Assembly: GCA_023079485.1 (NCBI GenBank)
Contig: CM041084.1
Location: forward strand, 119,706,467-119,770,466
DNA: 64,000 nucleotides
Origin: Archilochus colubris
Taxonomy: Eukaryota; Chordata; Aves; Apodiformes; Trochilidae
Direction of reading: 5' to 3'
Positions 39,401 through 52,860 of this stretch are shown piece by piece. Both the position numbers and the translations under genes were made by a program. Every line of letters begins with the position of its first letter. Positions within the stretch are counted from its first letter, which is position 1. The notes under the pieces are model-generated. The model saw only the letters and a list, made by a program, of their open reading frames with translations, was not told the DNA's origin and did no database searches.

Positions 39401-42400
39401 TTTGCAAAGCAGCAGGTATACTGTGAGGAAAAATAGGTAGAGAGCCCTGAAAAAACCTGAGAAGCTTGGAACAGACAGAGCTGGAAAGTCTTTGTAACTT
39501 TATAATTTCTTGGATTCTGATTTCTGGTCATCATTTGCAATGGATTCACTATCAAGTCAAGTTTTTAAGGAATTGTTGGGCTGGAGACAAAGCTCAGACT
39601 TAGAATGAAATGAAAAGACCTAATTTTTTTGCTTAAAATGAAGTGTTAATTATCTTGATAATTGAAACCAGGCTAATTAACTCAGAGTGTGATTGACATC
39701 ACAGAAGTGGAGTTGTGAGAACACAGCAATGATGCTGAGCCACCGAGAAAGCACACAGCACAGTGCTGTCAAGGATCCCTTGTTCACAGAAGAACACTTG
39801 GTTTGTACATTGACTGTGGCAAAACCTGCTTGTGATGGCTCAGATCCCTCCACTGCTTGGTGCTGAGGCCCCTGAGGAGCTGAATAACTTGGCTGCAATG
39901 GTGAGTGTCCTACCACAGAGGTCAGAGAGCTCACACCCTACCAGGATGCTGGAGATGTACCTGAGATGCTTCTTCAGGCACCAGATATGAAGGTCATTAA
40001 CACCTCTCTCCTCCTCCCCTACTCCCTGTTTGCACTGAAGAAGGATGATGAGGAGGAGGCTGTATCATCTGTATGGTATAGACATGGACATTGATCTAGA
40101 TCAAGCAACAGCTGTGAAAATCTCTGCCCATAGGTCACCATCAGCCTGATTGTAAAGCTGGGAAATGTTATTATTCAGTGGAAGGGGAAGGAACAGCTTC
40201 TGTTGCCTTGGAGCTGTTGTTTCTAGCAGGGCTGCTTTGAATATTAAGGAAACGAATAGCCATCCAAATGAAGAACTGTGATTAACATTATGTGCCATCC
40301 AGCCTAGTCTGCTTATGCTGTGAGAAAGCAGCAGGGAACTGAAAATGATCCCAAAACTGTCTTGCAAAAGTGAAAAAGTTCATTAAGTAGTATGTTGGTT
40401 GTTGTAATAAAAGTATTTTATAGTGCACAGTGACTCCTGTGCTGCCATTTGGCATAAAGCCACAGTTCTGGTGAAAGTAGAAAACATGGCTTATTTGATT
40501 TTTAATTAATAATTTAACTGAAATAATGTTTCTTTTTTTTTTTAAATTTTAAAAATTTTTTTTAGTGTGTTGTGTTTTATTGCTGCTGCTGTTAGTGTTG
40601 TCTGGAACATTACTGTGTATATATCCTGCAATGACATGTCTCAGAATATTATTTTTAGGAGCAGCTTTGTAATTCATTTTTACAGGCCTGCTATTAATTT
40701 TAGATATGTTTTCCTGGTTCTGCTGCTATCTTCAGCTACCAGTCCCATACCAGCCACATGCCCTTATACATTCTTTCAGTTTTTCTTCTTATGAGAAGCT
40801 TCAGCAACTAAATTGAAATTTTCTATGAAACTGCTAAACTGGACTTATTCTGCAAACAGCTTTCGCATATTATGTACGTGGCAAAAATAGTTATTTTCAT
40901 CATCAGGTGCTGGAAATGCCTATTTGTAATGAAAACCAGAAATAAACTTAATAGCTGATTAAGGAAATAATATGAGTCTGTGAGTATATATATGTATATA
41001 CTAAAGTTTTAGCAACAAAGGAGCTGGAACTCCTTCCTTCACTCTCTCCATTTGGGTCAGGGCTGCATACTTTCCTTATAGTATGAATACATCGAGTCTG
41101 TTCGAGTGGAAACTACTTTTGTACTAAAGACCCTCATCAGATCTTTCCACTTCCCTTCTGCACTGATGTGGATCTCATTCATAAAGATAAAAGGTCTCCT
41201 GAATCTTTTCAGGACTTCATAAAGAGCAGATACATAAAAAAATCCCAAACACCTCTGACCTGTGGGAAATTGGCTCAAGTTCTTTCTCATTGCAAGCTCT
41301 ACCTTGTGTTCAGAAGTTTTAAGCAGCCACAGCTTAGAGTACCGCAACATTCAGAGTGCTGAAGAATCCAGTGATAATAGGAAGCCCATTCGTATGAATA
41401 TGCATGGTAGAAGTTGTCAGAAATGACTTCTGCCAAACTGTGGTTTTATTTGACTTGGGCTGCTCAAAACTGAAGCAAGCACACCTTTTGCTGTAGTTTT
41501 ACAACTCTTGGGAAAATTTCACATGAAGAAATTGGATACAGACCCATTAACATTATTTAGAGGCAGACAGTCTGCAACAGTTCTGACAAGACCATTTGAC
41601 ACAATGCAATGTTTGGGCAGGTTTGGTTTTTTTTTTGTAAGTATTAAAAATTAATCTAAACTCATGTTTCTGCAGAAAGTATTCCAATAGTCCTGGAGCA
41701 TTAAGACTTTTCATTAATTAGTTTTGTAGTATGACATTTACCTGCTTGCTAATAGGCAATGTTATTGCTGATGAGTAGGTATGGGACCATAAGGTTATTC
41801 TTAGTAGAGCTGAAGAGTGTCTCTATGTCCCATGTAGTGAGAAGAAAACATCCTCATATTTCTTACTGAAGTGCCAAGAATAGCCAAATGTTTATTCAGA
41901 GAATCTGGGCATGAACCTCAGTAATTTTCCAAAGATACTGCCTTTAGTCCTGGGGTGATAACTTTCTGCTGCTGCCAGTTATGATAGGGAGTGGCCTTTC
42001 AGATTTAATTTTAAAGGCACCTGGTGTTACTGTGGGAATTTGGTTGCCAAGTATAAGCCTGCTTTAGGACATGGCAGGAGAATGGGGGACGATGTTCCTG
42101 CTGGAGATGAAGAGTCTATGTATACAAAATTCATCCAGGTTTCCAGTCACATTATCTCAAAAAGGGTTTCACTGATATGGCAGTCATGCAGAGAGCTTCA
42201 GTGTGGAGATGCTGATTTCCTTTCCTAAATGGCTGAACTGGAGAGAAGCCACTGATCTCAAGCACATTTGGGAAACCAGAAAGCTCTGCCTTGGAGAGCA
42301 CTCTGACATGGCACAGAAACTAAATTCTGCCCCTGACATGTGGCTGAGTTGCCTTCTAACAACAGGCTAAGAAGTTGCCCTACAGAACTGGATATTTATT

Positions 42401-42871
42401 TAAATGTAGAGAATTCAGTGCCTTGTTGTTATTCTGGACTTTTGTATGTATTTCTTCTCTAAAGGAATATCTGACCAGTTGGCATTTAACTGAGGTTTTA
42501 CGTCTTTATGGGTCAGTGTTAAAACTGAAGGCACTGCTTATTCTGATTTGTGTGCCAAGAAATGAAGAATTACAGGTTTGGGTTGCATGTGGCTTCAAAT
42601 TTGGCTAGACTGCTCAGCAACCAGGAAATCCTTGCTCTACAAAGTGTAAAGGAGTCTTTTGACTCAGCTACTTCTGTATGGAGGGTCGCTGGTACCTGAT
42701 GATTGCCTGTGGATTTTGTAATGAAATAAAGGGTTACACTGCCCAAAGTCAACAACAAGCAAACCTTACAGAAGAACAAGTTCTTTGGTGTGCTTGGCAG
42801 GTAGGCTACATAAAGCCCATGACATGTATACCTCTAAAGGGCAGAAACACATTGTGATTGGTGTTCAAACA

Positions 42872-42904
42872 GTGTGCAGTTTGGGTGATGTTTACACTGC
42901 ACAC
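42872..42904. repeat. 9-bp inverted repeat
   Basis: GTGTGCAGT at 42872-42880 and ACTGCACAC at 42896-42904 can pair over a 15-nt loop. No function assigned. Confidence 0.6.
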
Positions 42905-43712
42905 ACCACATCCAGATTAGATTTTATCCTGTGAAAACGATTAAACCAAATAGATTGTTAGGCAGCTAATGCCACAGTAGATAGAGTCAAGTAATGGGTT
43001 ACATTTTAAATGTAAAATACGACAGGAACGGTGTCTCAAGCATAGAGTTCAGTGGACTTTTGACTTACTCCATAGACCACAGAGTACAGAAAAAAAATGG
43101 AAGGGGTTGCTTAAATAGCAACTCAGAATTTGAGCCGGTGGTGCTGACTGTGGAAGATACTTCTGTATCCTGTACAGGATGTGCAAGCACTGAAATCCCA
43201 GTAGGTACCTACTGGTAGTTCACTATATGAAGGTTTTGAAGTCTCCCCTGTGCTGAACAAATAGCAGGAGGATGCTTTGAACAGCTCATTGCAGTATCCA
43301 GGAGATCAGGTGAGAATTAAACACTTGGAAGATACTGGGTACTTTACAACACTTTTAAGGGAAAAGCATATGAGAAAATGTTAGGAGTGAAATTAAAGAT
43401 TGCTTTGGCTTGGATGTGATCCAAGACCCAAGTTTTCTTCTTCCCTCCTTAGGAACTGCTGACATCCTGGATGAATAAGCAAAAGCTATTGTTCCACCTT
43501 CCTACAACAGAAAGAGTCCATCTAGAGATCACCTGCAGCCTGCTCTGAACCCTGTTATGGAAAAACTGGAATAAAACTACTGTTGGTTCCTAAGAGTGCT
43601 GGTGCAATGTAATGTCACCAGAGTCCTGTGAACAAATTTACAGAGACTATAAAGTTAACCTTGTGTCTGTGTTGGTGGAATACTGCCCTGAAACCTGGAC
43701 CCAATCATTCCC

Positions 43713-44321
43713 TTGGGACCAATATGGGACACAGTGTATTCTCAAACTGAGGAACTGGAAACTTTAACCACCATATATGAAAAGGGTATTATTTGTCAAA
43801 AACAGGTGACCATTGCTATCAAACATGATACTGGCCAGATTGTCAGAATTGTGACAGAAATAGAACCAACTGCTGGATGTGATTGGTATGACATTTTTAT
43901 TAGAGATGTGCCATCTGCAAATGGCATATTACATCTTATATTACGTCCTATGATCATTGTATTGTCGTGCCGTATTTTATTAGTTTTGCTATTAATATGT
44001 TTTTATATCCATGTTTATCCCGTATCCTGCTCTTTTGAAAGCATGCATCACCACTTGTTACCTGATTTATGCTTAAGTGAATGCCCAGATCCTCCCCCTG
44101 CTCTCTTCCCCAGCAAGGCAAGAGCACTTCCACTCATGGTACCCGTGGGTTTGCTGCGTGTTTCATCTGTATTGAGGGGTGAGTATGACTTTCCACTCAG
44201 TTCAGTTTTTGATCCAACATACAGCTCATGCCACAGCCTGATGTCTGCTGGAGCAGCCTGCAGGCAGGACACAGTGGGGAGAAGAAATGAGGGGCCACTC
44301 TGCAGCCATTGTCACCTATGA
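43713..44321 (+). pseudogene. Possible retroviral Env transmembrane-subunit relic
   Basis: An open frame of 202 codons. Its first half has a heptad-like polar region, then a Trp-containing juxtamembrane stretch and a strongly hydrophobic segment of about 25 residues beginning ILHLILRPMIIVLSC and followed by a short tail. This resembles the C-terminal part of an endogenous retroviral Env transmembrane subunit: membrane-proximal region, anchor, cytoplasmic tail. No surface subunit, fusion peptide or CX6CC motif was seen, frames upstream are closed by stops, and no flanking LTR pair was recognised, so it would be a broken relic. The family is not assigned. The alternative is a chance open frame; after about codon 120 it reads like random sequence. 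Confidence 0.4.
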
Positions 44322-45237
44322 CCTGCTGTCCCCTGAAGCTCCTGTCCCCTGCACAGGAAGCGTCTGTCAGTATCTTCAGAATGCACTAATCCTCCCAAGC
44401 TGGGAGGTAGAAATACACCAGCTTACCCAAAAAAATCACACACCACAAGGGAGGAGGAAGGGTGAGCATGCTCATCATTGGCCAGCATCTGCTTTGCTCC
44501 TAGGTGTGTGTGTTGGAAAGGTTATGAGTTAGACATGTTGTGAATTAAATCAAATGATTGCTTAGAGAATTCACGTGTCACACCAGACTGAACAAAGGGC
44601 ATTGGGAGCACATTTGATTTTTTTTTTTTAACTTAAAGAATCCTCGAAACAGTTCAATTTTTATAAGGATTTTAGAGATCCAAATGGACCATGACATTTT
44701 GATGTGTGGCAGAGGTAAAAAGCAGGCAGAGAAAGTGAAACTGGTGAATTCCTTCCTTCAATTGATGTGTCTCCCTGATTACTAAAGTTTATTCAGTTTA
44801 GACATGAGATGGCCATACAGTGCAAAACATAAGATACCTGTAAAACTCTGGGGAGTTAGAAATGTCCTAAGTAATAATACTGTTTATTTTTTTAAAAAGA
44901 GGGAGAGTTCAGTTCTGGACTTTCAAGATGAAAAAATCTTTTCCAAATCATGTAAACTTTTGAGATAAGAGCTAATTTTCTCCCTTTTCTTTGTCTGACG
45001 CTATTTCTGAAGGTGTTAGACGATCTGTCTCGAGACATGCCTTGATCCAGAAAGAGAGGGGTGAAGTAAGGTTGTTTGCATTTGTGCTTGTGAGAGTTTA
45101 CTTTAGGCACAATTATTCAAGTTCAGATGTTTAAATGTCTCTTGTTTTAGCTTAACAAAATTATTCTTACCCATGAAAGAGAAAATCCTAATTCAAACCT
45201 CTTAGCTTTCTCTGAGGACCTCCGCTGCAGTCTGATC

Positions 45238-45264
45238 CTGAAAGATCAGGAACTGATCTTTCAG
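45238..45264. repeat. Perfect 12-bp hairpin with 3-nt loop
   Basis: CTGAAAGATCAG at 45238-45249 and its exact reverse complement at 45253-45264 are separated by GAA. It is too short for a microRNA precursor as it stands. Confidence 0.85.
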
Positions 45265-47560
45265 TCAGTTCCTCCTTCCCTACTGTTGTCCTTATCTAGG
45301 GAATTTTCCTCTGCCAAAGAAGACTATAGAGCTTACAGCATGCCGTGCATATCTTACATACTGTCCTGGGAGTCAGCTGCAGAGTCACCATTTCTGTCTG
45401 TTGTTCAGTCAATGAAAATAGATTCTTAGTCCTACAATTACGAATCACAACACAGGTCCTGACTTCCTTGCCTCTCTTTGCTTGCTTTATATGAACAAAA
45501 AGGAAGATGGAAGGGGCAAGGTTTTCAAAGGGGAAGTCCATGCCACTGACTTGTTTCAGAGTCAGATTAGCTAATTCCGAGTACACGCTGGATTTCAGTG
45601 GAAAACCAGGCTGTTCTAAAAAGAAGCTCTACAATATTTTGGTGTTTGGCAAGAAAGCAGGCTGGATGAAAGTGTTCTGGAAAAGCTGCCTCCCAGCTCT
45701 CTATCAGCAAGTGTTTGCTCATTAGTGGGAATCATTTGCTAGAAATCACTCTCAAGTACTGTCAGTCAGGGTCTCTGATTGCTGGGGTTTCTCCAAGCAA
45801 GCTGCAAATGTTTCCCTTCACCTGATGGGCTGAGAAAACTGGCAATTACCAAAACATTACATCTTGCTGTTTAAGCCTCTTGACTTCTGTGTGTGAGGCC
45901 AGCTGACACCCTCTGAGATAAAGAGAGGTTCATTTTGGTATCTTGGGAGGTACAAACATTTGTATTCCACTGTAGCTCCTGAATTTGTATCAGTACTACA
46001 GCAGCAATGGGTTACAGTGTGAGTGTGGGAGGGGACTCAGGGAACATAAATTGCAAAAGGGATTAGTAACCTTGTTACACAAGACTGAAGGTTTAATTCA
46101 AAGGCATGTTGAGCCCAGCACTTCTGTTATGTTTGACACTGGTAGGTTGCTCCTAATAACATCACTGTTGAGAGTGAGTGTGGAATTCACCTGCTTTTTT
46201 CTCTTACATTTTTATAGCCTGTTCCTTTATAAATTCGGTATTTATTTTGTACAAAATCTGATATCAAGAACAGATATGTACACTGGAAGGCTGGTTGCTG
46301 TATTCAGTTCCTTTGCACATTCATAAATAGCAAATACAAGACGAAGCAATCCATAGTCCAGTGAGAAAATGGTATTTTAATAGCAACCAAATAGACAATG
46401 AAGTAAAAATAATTCTACAGGGAGGTGTCAAAGGAATAGCAATAAAACTTCCTGTAGGGAGGCCTTTAAAATCTGTCTGTTTCAGGTCTGACAGCCCTTT
46501 GAGCTCTGCAATGTTGCACTGGGACAGATTGCAGAAGCTGAGGCTGGGGCAAATCTCTTTTGCTGACTGTGCCATGGGGTGGTTATCTCTGACAGAGCAA
46601 GCTGCAGAGGTCAGAAATCCTGGGATGGCTCAGGACAACTTGCCAGGTCTCATTTGTCAACACCCTTGCTTTTCTATTGCGTGGACCCAACTTGTGGATC
46701 CTTGGGAAGTGGCTGATAAAAGTCTTTAAGTTGCAGTTAGAACTCTGGCAAGGGAAAAGTGTTGTGTGGATACAACAGTTCTTAGCTGCCTGCAAAAGAG
46801 AAATGGGAAAGTGATCTTTTTAGTCCCAGTGAGGAGTAATGAAAAGTGTGGGCAAGATCTGCTTGGACATCTGCCTTGTGTTGCTGGGAGCCATCCCAGC
46901 ATATCCCTTCCTGTGGGCTGAGGTGACCTGAGGTTATTCAGAGCCACGAGAGTGGTTTGTCACAACTTTGAGGCCACAGTTCTTTTAGGTTTTGGGTTTT
47001 GTCCTGTTGCTAGTGTCACAAACAGTTTACATAATGGTTGTGAGTGAAGAAGTACAGCAGTGGAATTTATTGTTTTCAGGAATCAGATAGTGTGTGAGGC
47101 AACTTCACAGGGCTCAGGAGGAGCAGATTCAATGCCTTTGCTCTCTCTGCTCAGAGCTCCTGCAAAGCAAATCTACCTGGGCTGTTTTACATTCAGATAT
47201 CCTAGACAAGTTGATGAATATGACTTCTATAGTACCACAGATGTGTCTGAGTGACGTGATGGACTTGCTGTGTACCTCCTGCATAGTGGATTTATGTCTG
47301 ATGCTCCTGGGGATTGCACACCCTGGGCAGAAGCAGACCTCTGGATACACAGGCAGATGTGGTGGTCTTGGAAAGAAGGAAAGCATTTGGGATTGAGTAT
47401 GAAGTGGCCTTGCACATTCTTTCATGTGATTTCTTCTATATTAAAGAAAAGGACTTTATAGTATCTTGGTGAAGAAACAGGCTGCACCACAAACCAGCAA
47501 ATACCATCCTCATTCAGAACAAAACAAGCTGCAAAATTGGTGGGATTTTTGTTTTGTCTC

Positions 47561-47578
47561 TTTTTTTTTTTTTTTTTT
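47561..47578 (+). repeat. Poly-T run (18 nt)
   Basis: Uninterrupted T run without a recognisable retroposon. Confidence 0.9.
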
Positions 47579-50500
47579 GATAGGTCATTAAAGCAAAAAT
47601 ATAGCAAAAAGCAAGCATTAATCAAGTACAGGTAGCAATGATATAAATGCTAGAGCTTAATAGCTCCTCTGCATAGCACCTACTGAAGCCAGTCTGCTGA
47701 CCAAAATCTGCATGGGATTGTGTCAGACAGGAGACCCTGAATGCGTATCAACTATTAGCTGAGTGTACAATGCTGATTTTTCACCAAGTAGCTGAGTAGA
47801 ACATTTAACTGCCAGCAAGACTCTTGTGATGACTGTCACACAGGGTAACTAAGCTGAATGAATAATTCACAGCACTACAGATTCATTGTGAATTTAGCTG
47901 CTTCTTCATCTCATGAGCTTTTTACAAGTAACAAGTAATTATCTGGACATGATTTGCTATTCAATCAAAATCAAGTTGGACCTTAACTTAGGAATCAACT
48001 AGAGGCATGGTGAAGAATTTCTATGGCAGAATATGACCCTGTATTAATCTCCTTGTTTTCTCTTCCCAAGAGACGGAATTATAAATAGTCCAAGAGAATA
48101 ATTGTCTACTGAGTGTATGGTTGCAAATAGTACTTGTGCATCATGGTGGGTACATGGTGGAGCTTGTAGCTTGATGACAAATTCCTTAAACTGTGATAGT
48201 CAAAGGGAAACTCAAATTTTTATTCATGGTTTTGCCTTTTCCCAAGAGGCAGGGAGCATATTTGGGTGAGAAGGCAGATGTTAAAAATAATGGTTCAGGA
48301 AATTTTTCACAATGCTGTTGTCAGATGAATGATGTTTCTTCTGAGCTGGAATGCTCTGGGTTCTCTTTTTGGTTCTCTTTTCCCAGTTTGTGGAAAAAAA
48401 ATATTTAAGCTGCGTAGGAGCACAAGTTTCATTTATTTTCCAAGAAGATTACTGGAAGGTATATGTCACAGGCTCAGGCAGAGTTCACTGGTCATCATGC
48501 CATTCAAGATATTTCTCTGGACCTTTTATATTACTTCCTACCTTATGAACTGAAAGGGATTGTTTGGGGGGTGTGTGTCTGTTTTTTCGTTTTGTTTTTT
48601 TTCCCAAACAGGAGAATTTGAGTGCTGCTGCAGGGATACAATAGGCTGGGGCTAGAAAACTACAGAACTGCTGATGCAGAACTTTGTTATTTTAAAAGCA
48701 AATGTGCTTCTAGGCTCTTGCAGGGCAGCTTTACTTCACTATTCCAGGCCTAGAGAGGCCCCAGAGAAAGTGAAGAGCATGTGTTCATCTTCAGCCTTTT
48801 AATATCAGTGTATCCAAAGTGATTTGTCAAACGTCCATGGCATTGGAGTAGAGTGAACCCAAATCACCCTGCTTGCACCTCAACATTATCTGCCCAGGCC
48901 AGAAGATAGAAACCCTTCAGTGGTGACAGCGCATTCAGTTCCAAGCCTTGCCTTGGTGACCCCAGGGTCAGAAATGAGATACGTGCTGGGCTTCTGAAAA
49001 GACAGCACCTAGTAGAAAGCTGAGTTTTTTTTTTTTTCTTCAGCCTTCCCAGGTGGGAATGTGGGCTTGGACCTCACTCTCAATCCCTTCTTCTCCATCC
49101 AGGCAGCTTCGCAGTGGCATTTGTCACGCCTGAGGGTATCAGAGCCACTTGTTTATCTGCTGCAACAAACCTTGCTGAGTCTTCAGTGGAGTGGAATTAC
49201 ATTCTGGATTGTGACTTGGGCTGCAGCCATGATGCTGAACATTGGCTAAAATTTCTCCTCGTTGTTGCTCTCACTTTAGCCCCACTTTACTGTTTGGAGC
49301 AGTAAACCAGAAAAACTTGTGGAAGCTGCTGGCATTTTATCCACTGTGTCAGCTTGCTGTCTTCAGCTGGATGACACAGTGCTGCAAATGTTGTCAATAT
49401 TAGCCTGTGCTCATGTTGCTCTCCCTGTTGGTCCTCCTGGTAAAGCTTGGGTTCATTTTTATTGGAGATGTGGGTAAAACAAACCCTTCTGCTCCCACCC
49501 AGCAGCAGACAACTGCCATTTTTTTCAAGATTCAACTTGAAAAAGAGATCCAACACTGTCTAGATTCCTCAGGTTGTTCAGTAGTTCAGCTTCAGGAGTT
49601 TGTGAGGAAGATGACGACATCAACATTTTAACAGCATCTGCAGCTTTTGCTGGTGCAGGTCTGAGGAGGTCAGCTCAGGCTGGAGGAGGCACATGGGATG
49701 AGGAACAGCTTCAGAGAGCAGATAGGATCTGTCTGCCTTCAGACAAAGATGCAGTGGATATTAAGTCTTGTTTTCATCAGTTTGTAATCTTTTGTCCAGC
49801 CAGTTTTAGGGACTGGGATTTGGGTGCACTGTTTGTTAGTGTAATATTAACCTTAGATGTCAGCTCTGTGCTGTTCCCAGGGTCTTGAGCAGATCCCCCA
49901 GCCTGATGTCCTGCCATTCGTGCCATGTGTAATTTGTAGCATCAGGGGAATTGTTTGGGCAGAAGAAGGGATTTTAATTAGGAGGTTAGAATTCCTTCAG
50001 CAGAAAATTGGCTGTATATTTGTGTCACATTGTCTCTTTGCAGCACTGAGAAAGAGAGAATGTGGATATAAATATTTTAGGGACCCTTTAAGTGTAAATA
50101 TTTAATAAGAATTAGGAGAGATTATTTAGCTAAAGAAAAGCAGATGTGTTTCTGCAGATAGGTCAAACCCAGTTCCTTACTGGGAATGTGCAAACCCACA
50201 GCTCTCTCACTCAGGATGCACAAACCCCTCACCCCTGCCTCTGGGGACTGGGATTGGCCTGACTGGACCCTGGCAGTGGGCATGCTGGGTGATGCTGGGT
50301 GATGGCAGCACCCTTCAGCCAGCAGCCTACTGTATAACAACTGCTACGGACACTCACTGAGCCTTGTCCATTGCACCATGGCCCCAGATTTTTAAAAGCA
50401 GGTGCTAAAAAAAGACACAAGGGTGGAATATGGAACATGATCCCATATGGCATCCAGTCCCTTGGAGATACCAAGAGGGTCTGAGGGGAACTAAAGCATA

Positions 50501-52458
50501 AATAGAGCTTCTTTTCAGTGGACAGGGTTAATGCATCTGTACGATAAAAGGGGGGATGAAAAAGGGGAAGAAGGTATGCAAAGCTGATACTGATGGAAAC
50601 CCTATTACTTAGGCAATGTTATTCAAGAACAATTTATCTGTGAGAAGATATGACACTTGTAATGTAGCCAAGTCCTTTGCAAGCTGGAGAGCCAGCTGCA
50701 TAGGCTTGCCTGAGGCACTGAGTGTGCCATCTGAGCAAGTTACAAGGAAATCTCTATTTGAATAAAAAGGAAAAAAAAAAAAAAGTGGTTCATGAATATT
50801 AGGCACACTGTGTCCTGCCAGAATGTTCTCTTTTCATATCAAGGGTCTGAGTCTTCAGATTCTTCAGAAGAATCAGAAGACTTTTTTGTCCTCTTTCAGA
50901 CTGCTGACCAATTCAGTAGAGAGATAGTGTAGGAAACAGAAATCATATTCATTCATGAAGTATCTCTGAAATAGAGATTTCTGGATTTTCCTGTATTTCA
51001 AAGACTCATTCATGGGTTCATGGTGTGTGATTCATCCACAAGCAGACTGAGATTCCTCTTGTCAAACTGCAGACATCTGCAATGTCTCCATCTGAGTGAT
51101 CTGACAACCCACTCTGTTATAATCAATAGAGAGAAGTAAGTAGATCCATGGGGCTACTGCTTCTAAAGTGTTTTGGAAGTCAATGCCTACTTTAGATGAT
51201 GTAAAGTTAGGGGAAATGAATCCCCACATGATTGCACTGATTTCTAAAGGTTTCTAAAGGTTCTAACTCAGGCTGTCTGGATGGCCCCAAGGCATCCCAA
51301 TCTTGCCTTCTCAGCTTTTCTTTTTACATTGTTTGTGACAGATTCTCAGCTTTTCCCTCAGATCCCTGCATTCCACCAAAGCACCATCATCTTTGCTCAA
51401 ACTTCTCTTTGATACTCCCTGCAGGCTGCAGACAGCAGAGTACCCCTGGGTGCTACCCAGCAGGACAGCAGCATCCCAAACTACAGGTGTCCTGTGTACC
51501 ATGAGGAGGGCTCTGCTGTGAAGTCTCAGTGTGTTAGGCATTGATAAATTGTCATGACAGAGAATCTGGTTGGAATTTTTTGAAGAACATTGTTAGAAAA
51601 TGATGGTTCACAGAAACAAAAAGATGGACTGGCAGAAGCATACTGGTTCCAAATAAATTTTCTCAGGAGAGATTTTTGCTTTGTGATGTTCTGAGAGGTC
51701 GAATGGGCTTGATCAGCTGCTAGGAATAACCTTGCTTCATGTCCTGTACTCCAGTTAAGTGTGAAGTACTCCAGTTAAATATGAGGGTTGAACTTCTCTC
51801 TTCCATGTATGAAGTAGCTACTATCTGCTAGTCTAGTGAGTGTAGAAAAGGGAAGAGAAATGTCTTGCTTTTGTAGGAAAATTTGGGAGGTGTCAGCATT
51901 TTTGGATCTGAAATGAGAACTAATGTTTCCTCTAAAAACGAGAAAGAAAAAGACCTCAGGAAAGAGATTAACAAATTTAAGAACACCTCACATTTGTTAA
52001 TACAAAAGAGATGAGCACTGGAATTTGGCTTAAACAAACCCAGCACTTTTAAAAAGTTCATTTTCTTTTAATAGTAAATGATGGGGTTGAAGCAGATTCA
52101 GTTCTAGGTGAAATATAGTTCATTCTGTTACTTTCCCTGATGCAGCAAATCCAGTTTGCTCAATTATTTCTCTGAAAGCTTTCTTGAATGCAAGAGAGAT
52201 GACACTGGAAAAGTAAAGGACATACTTTGAAATAAATTAAAAGTTTTTTATTTTCCAAGGTGAGGACACTTCCCAAATCTAATGAACTCTAAACTTCGCA
52301 ACAAGTTCCTTCTTAGCTGGAGGTGCACACAAATGCTGGTGGTGTTTTCTGTTGCTAGAAATGGGTCCAACCTTTGATAACAACAACTGAGTTGTTGGTA
52401 TTTAAAACACTGCCTATACTCAAACAATCCAACTCCTGTGCACTGCCTTTGGAATAGA

Positions 52459-52860
52459 TCATAGAAACATAGAATGGTTTTTGTTGGAAGGGACCTTGAA
52501 GACCATTTCATTCCAACTCCTTTTCATGGGCAGGGACACCTCCCATAGACCAGGTTGTTCAAAGCCCCATCCAAACTGGCCTTGAACACTTCCAGGGAGG
52601 GAGCATCCATAACCTGCCGGGGCAACCTGTGCCAGTGTCTCATCACCTTCACAATCAATAATTTCTTCCTGATATCTAACCTAAATCCCCCCTCTTCTAG
52701 TTTAAGGTCATTGCCTTAAGGTCCTATCACTATATGCCCTCGACAAAATCCCTCCACAGTTTTCCTGTACCCCCTTTATGTTCTGGAAGGCAGCCATAAG
52801 ATCTCCCCAGAGCCTCCTCTTCTCCTGGCTGAAGGTGAAGTGAAATACTCTTAACTGTGT
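52459..52860 (-). mobile_element. CR1 LINE 3' end, minus strand
   Basis: Starts ATAGAAACATAGAATGG and GTTGGAAGGGACCTTGAAGA, continues through CAAAGCCCCATCCAAACTGG and CTTGAACACTTCCAGGGA, and reaches the RT end (reverse-strand EKRRLWGDLMAAFQN). Same 3' UTR type as the fragment at 63461-63680 (shared AAAGCCCCATCCAAACTGGC), and different from the 1.4 and 12.6 kb copies. Confidence 0.93.

Larger units (their letters stand above)
31420..43700. other. Intergenic, gene-poor region (left part)
   Basis: No exon of a recognisable protein was found on either strand. It contains a CR1 tail relic (32752-32780), a G-quadruplex-prone tract (34262-34286), alternating TATA-rich sequence near 34.5 kb, CR1 fragments at 35748-35799 and 36304-36400, a short AT tandem near 38.83 kb and an inverted repeat at 42872-42904. 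Confidence 0.6.
44322..52458. other. Intergenic, gene-poor region (middle part)
   Basis: No supportable gene on either strand. It contains a near-perfect hairpin (45238-45264), an 18-nt T run (47561-47578), a T run near 49.03 kb and small local duplications near 51.25 and 51.76 kb. Frames of 60-120 codons show no recognisable domain. Confidence 0.6.

Noticed and set aside
45238..45264. Hairpin considered as a microRNA precursor or terminator
   Set aside because: The stem is only 12 bp, too short for a microRNA precursor, and intrinsic terminators do not apply in a vertebrate genome.
49061..49249. Possible junctophilin-like C terminus ending MMLNIG
   Set aside because: Wrong strand for JPH1 by synteny, the similarity is a few residues in a hydrophobic stretch, and no neighbouring junctophilin sequence exists.
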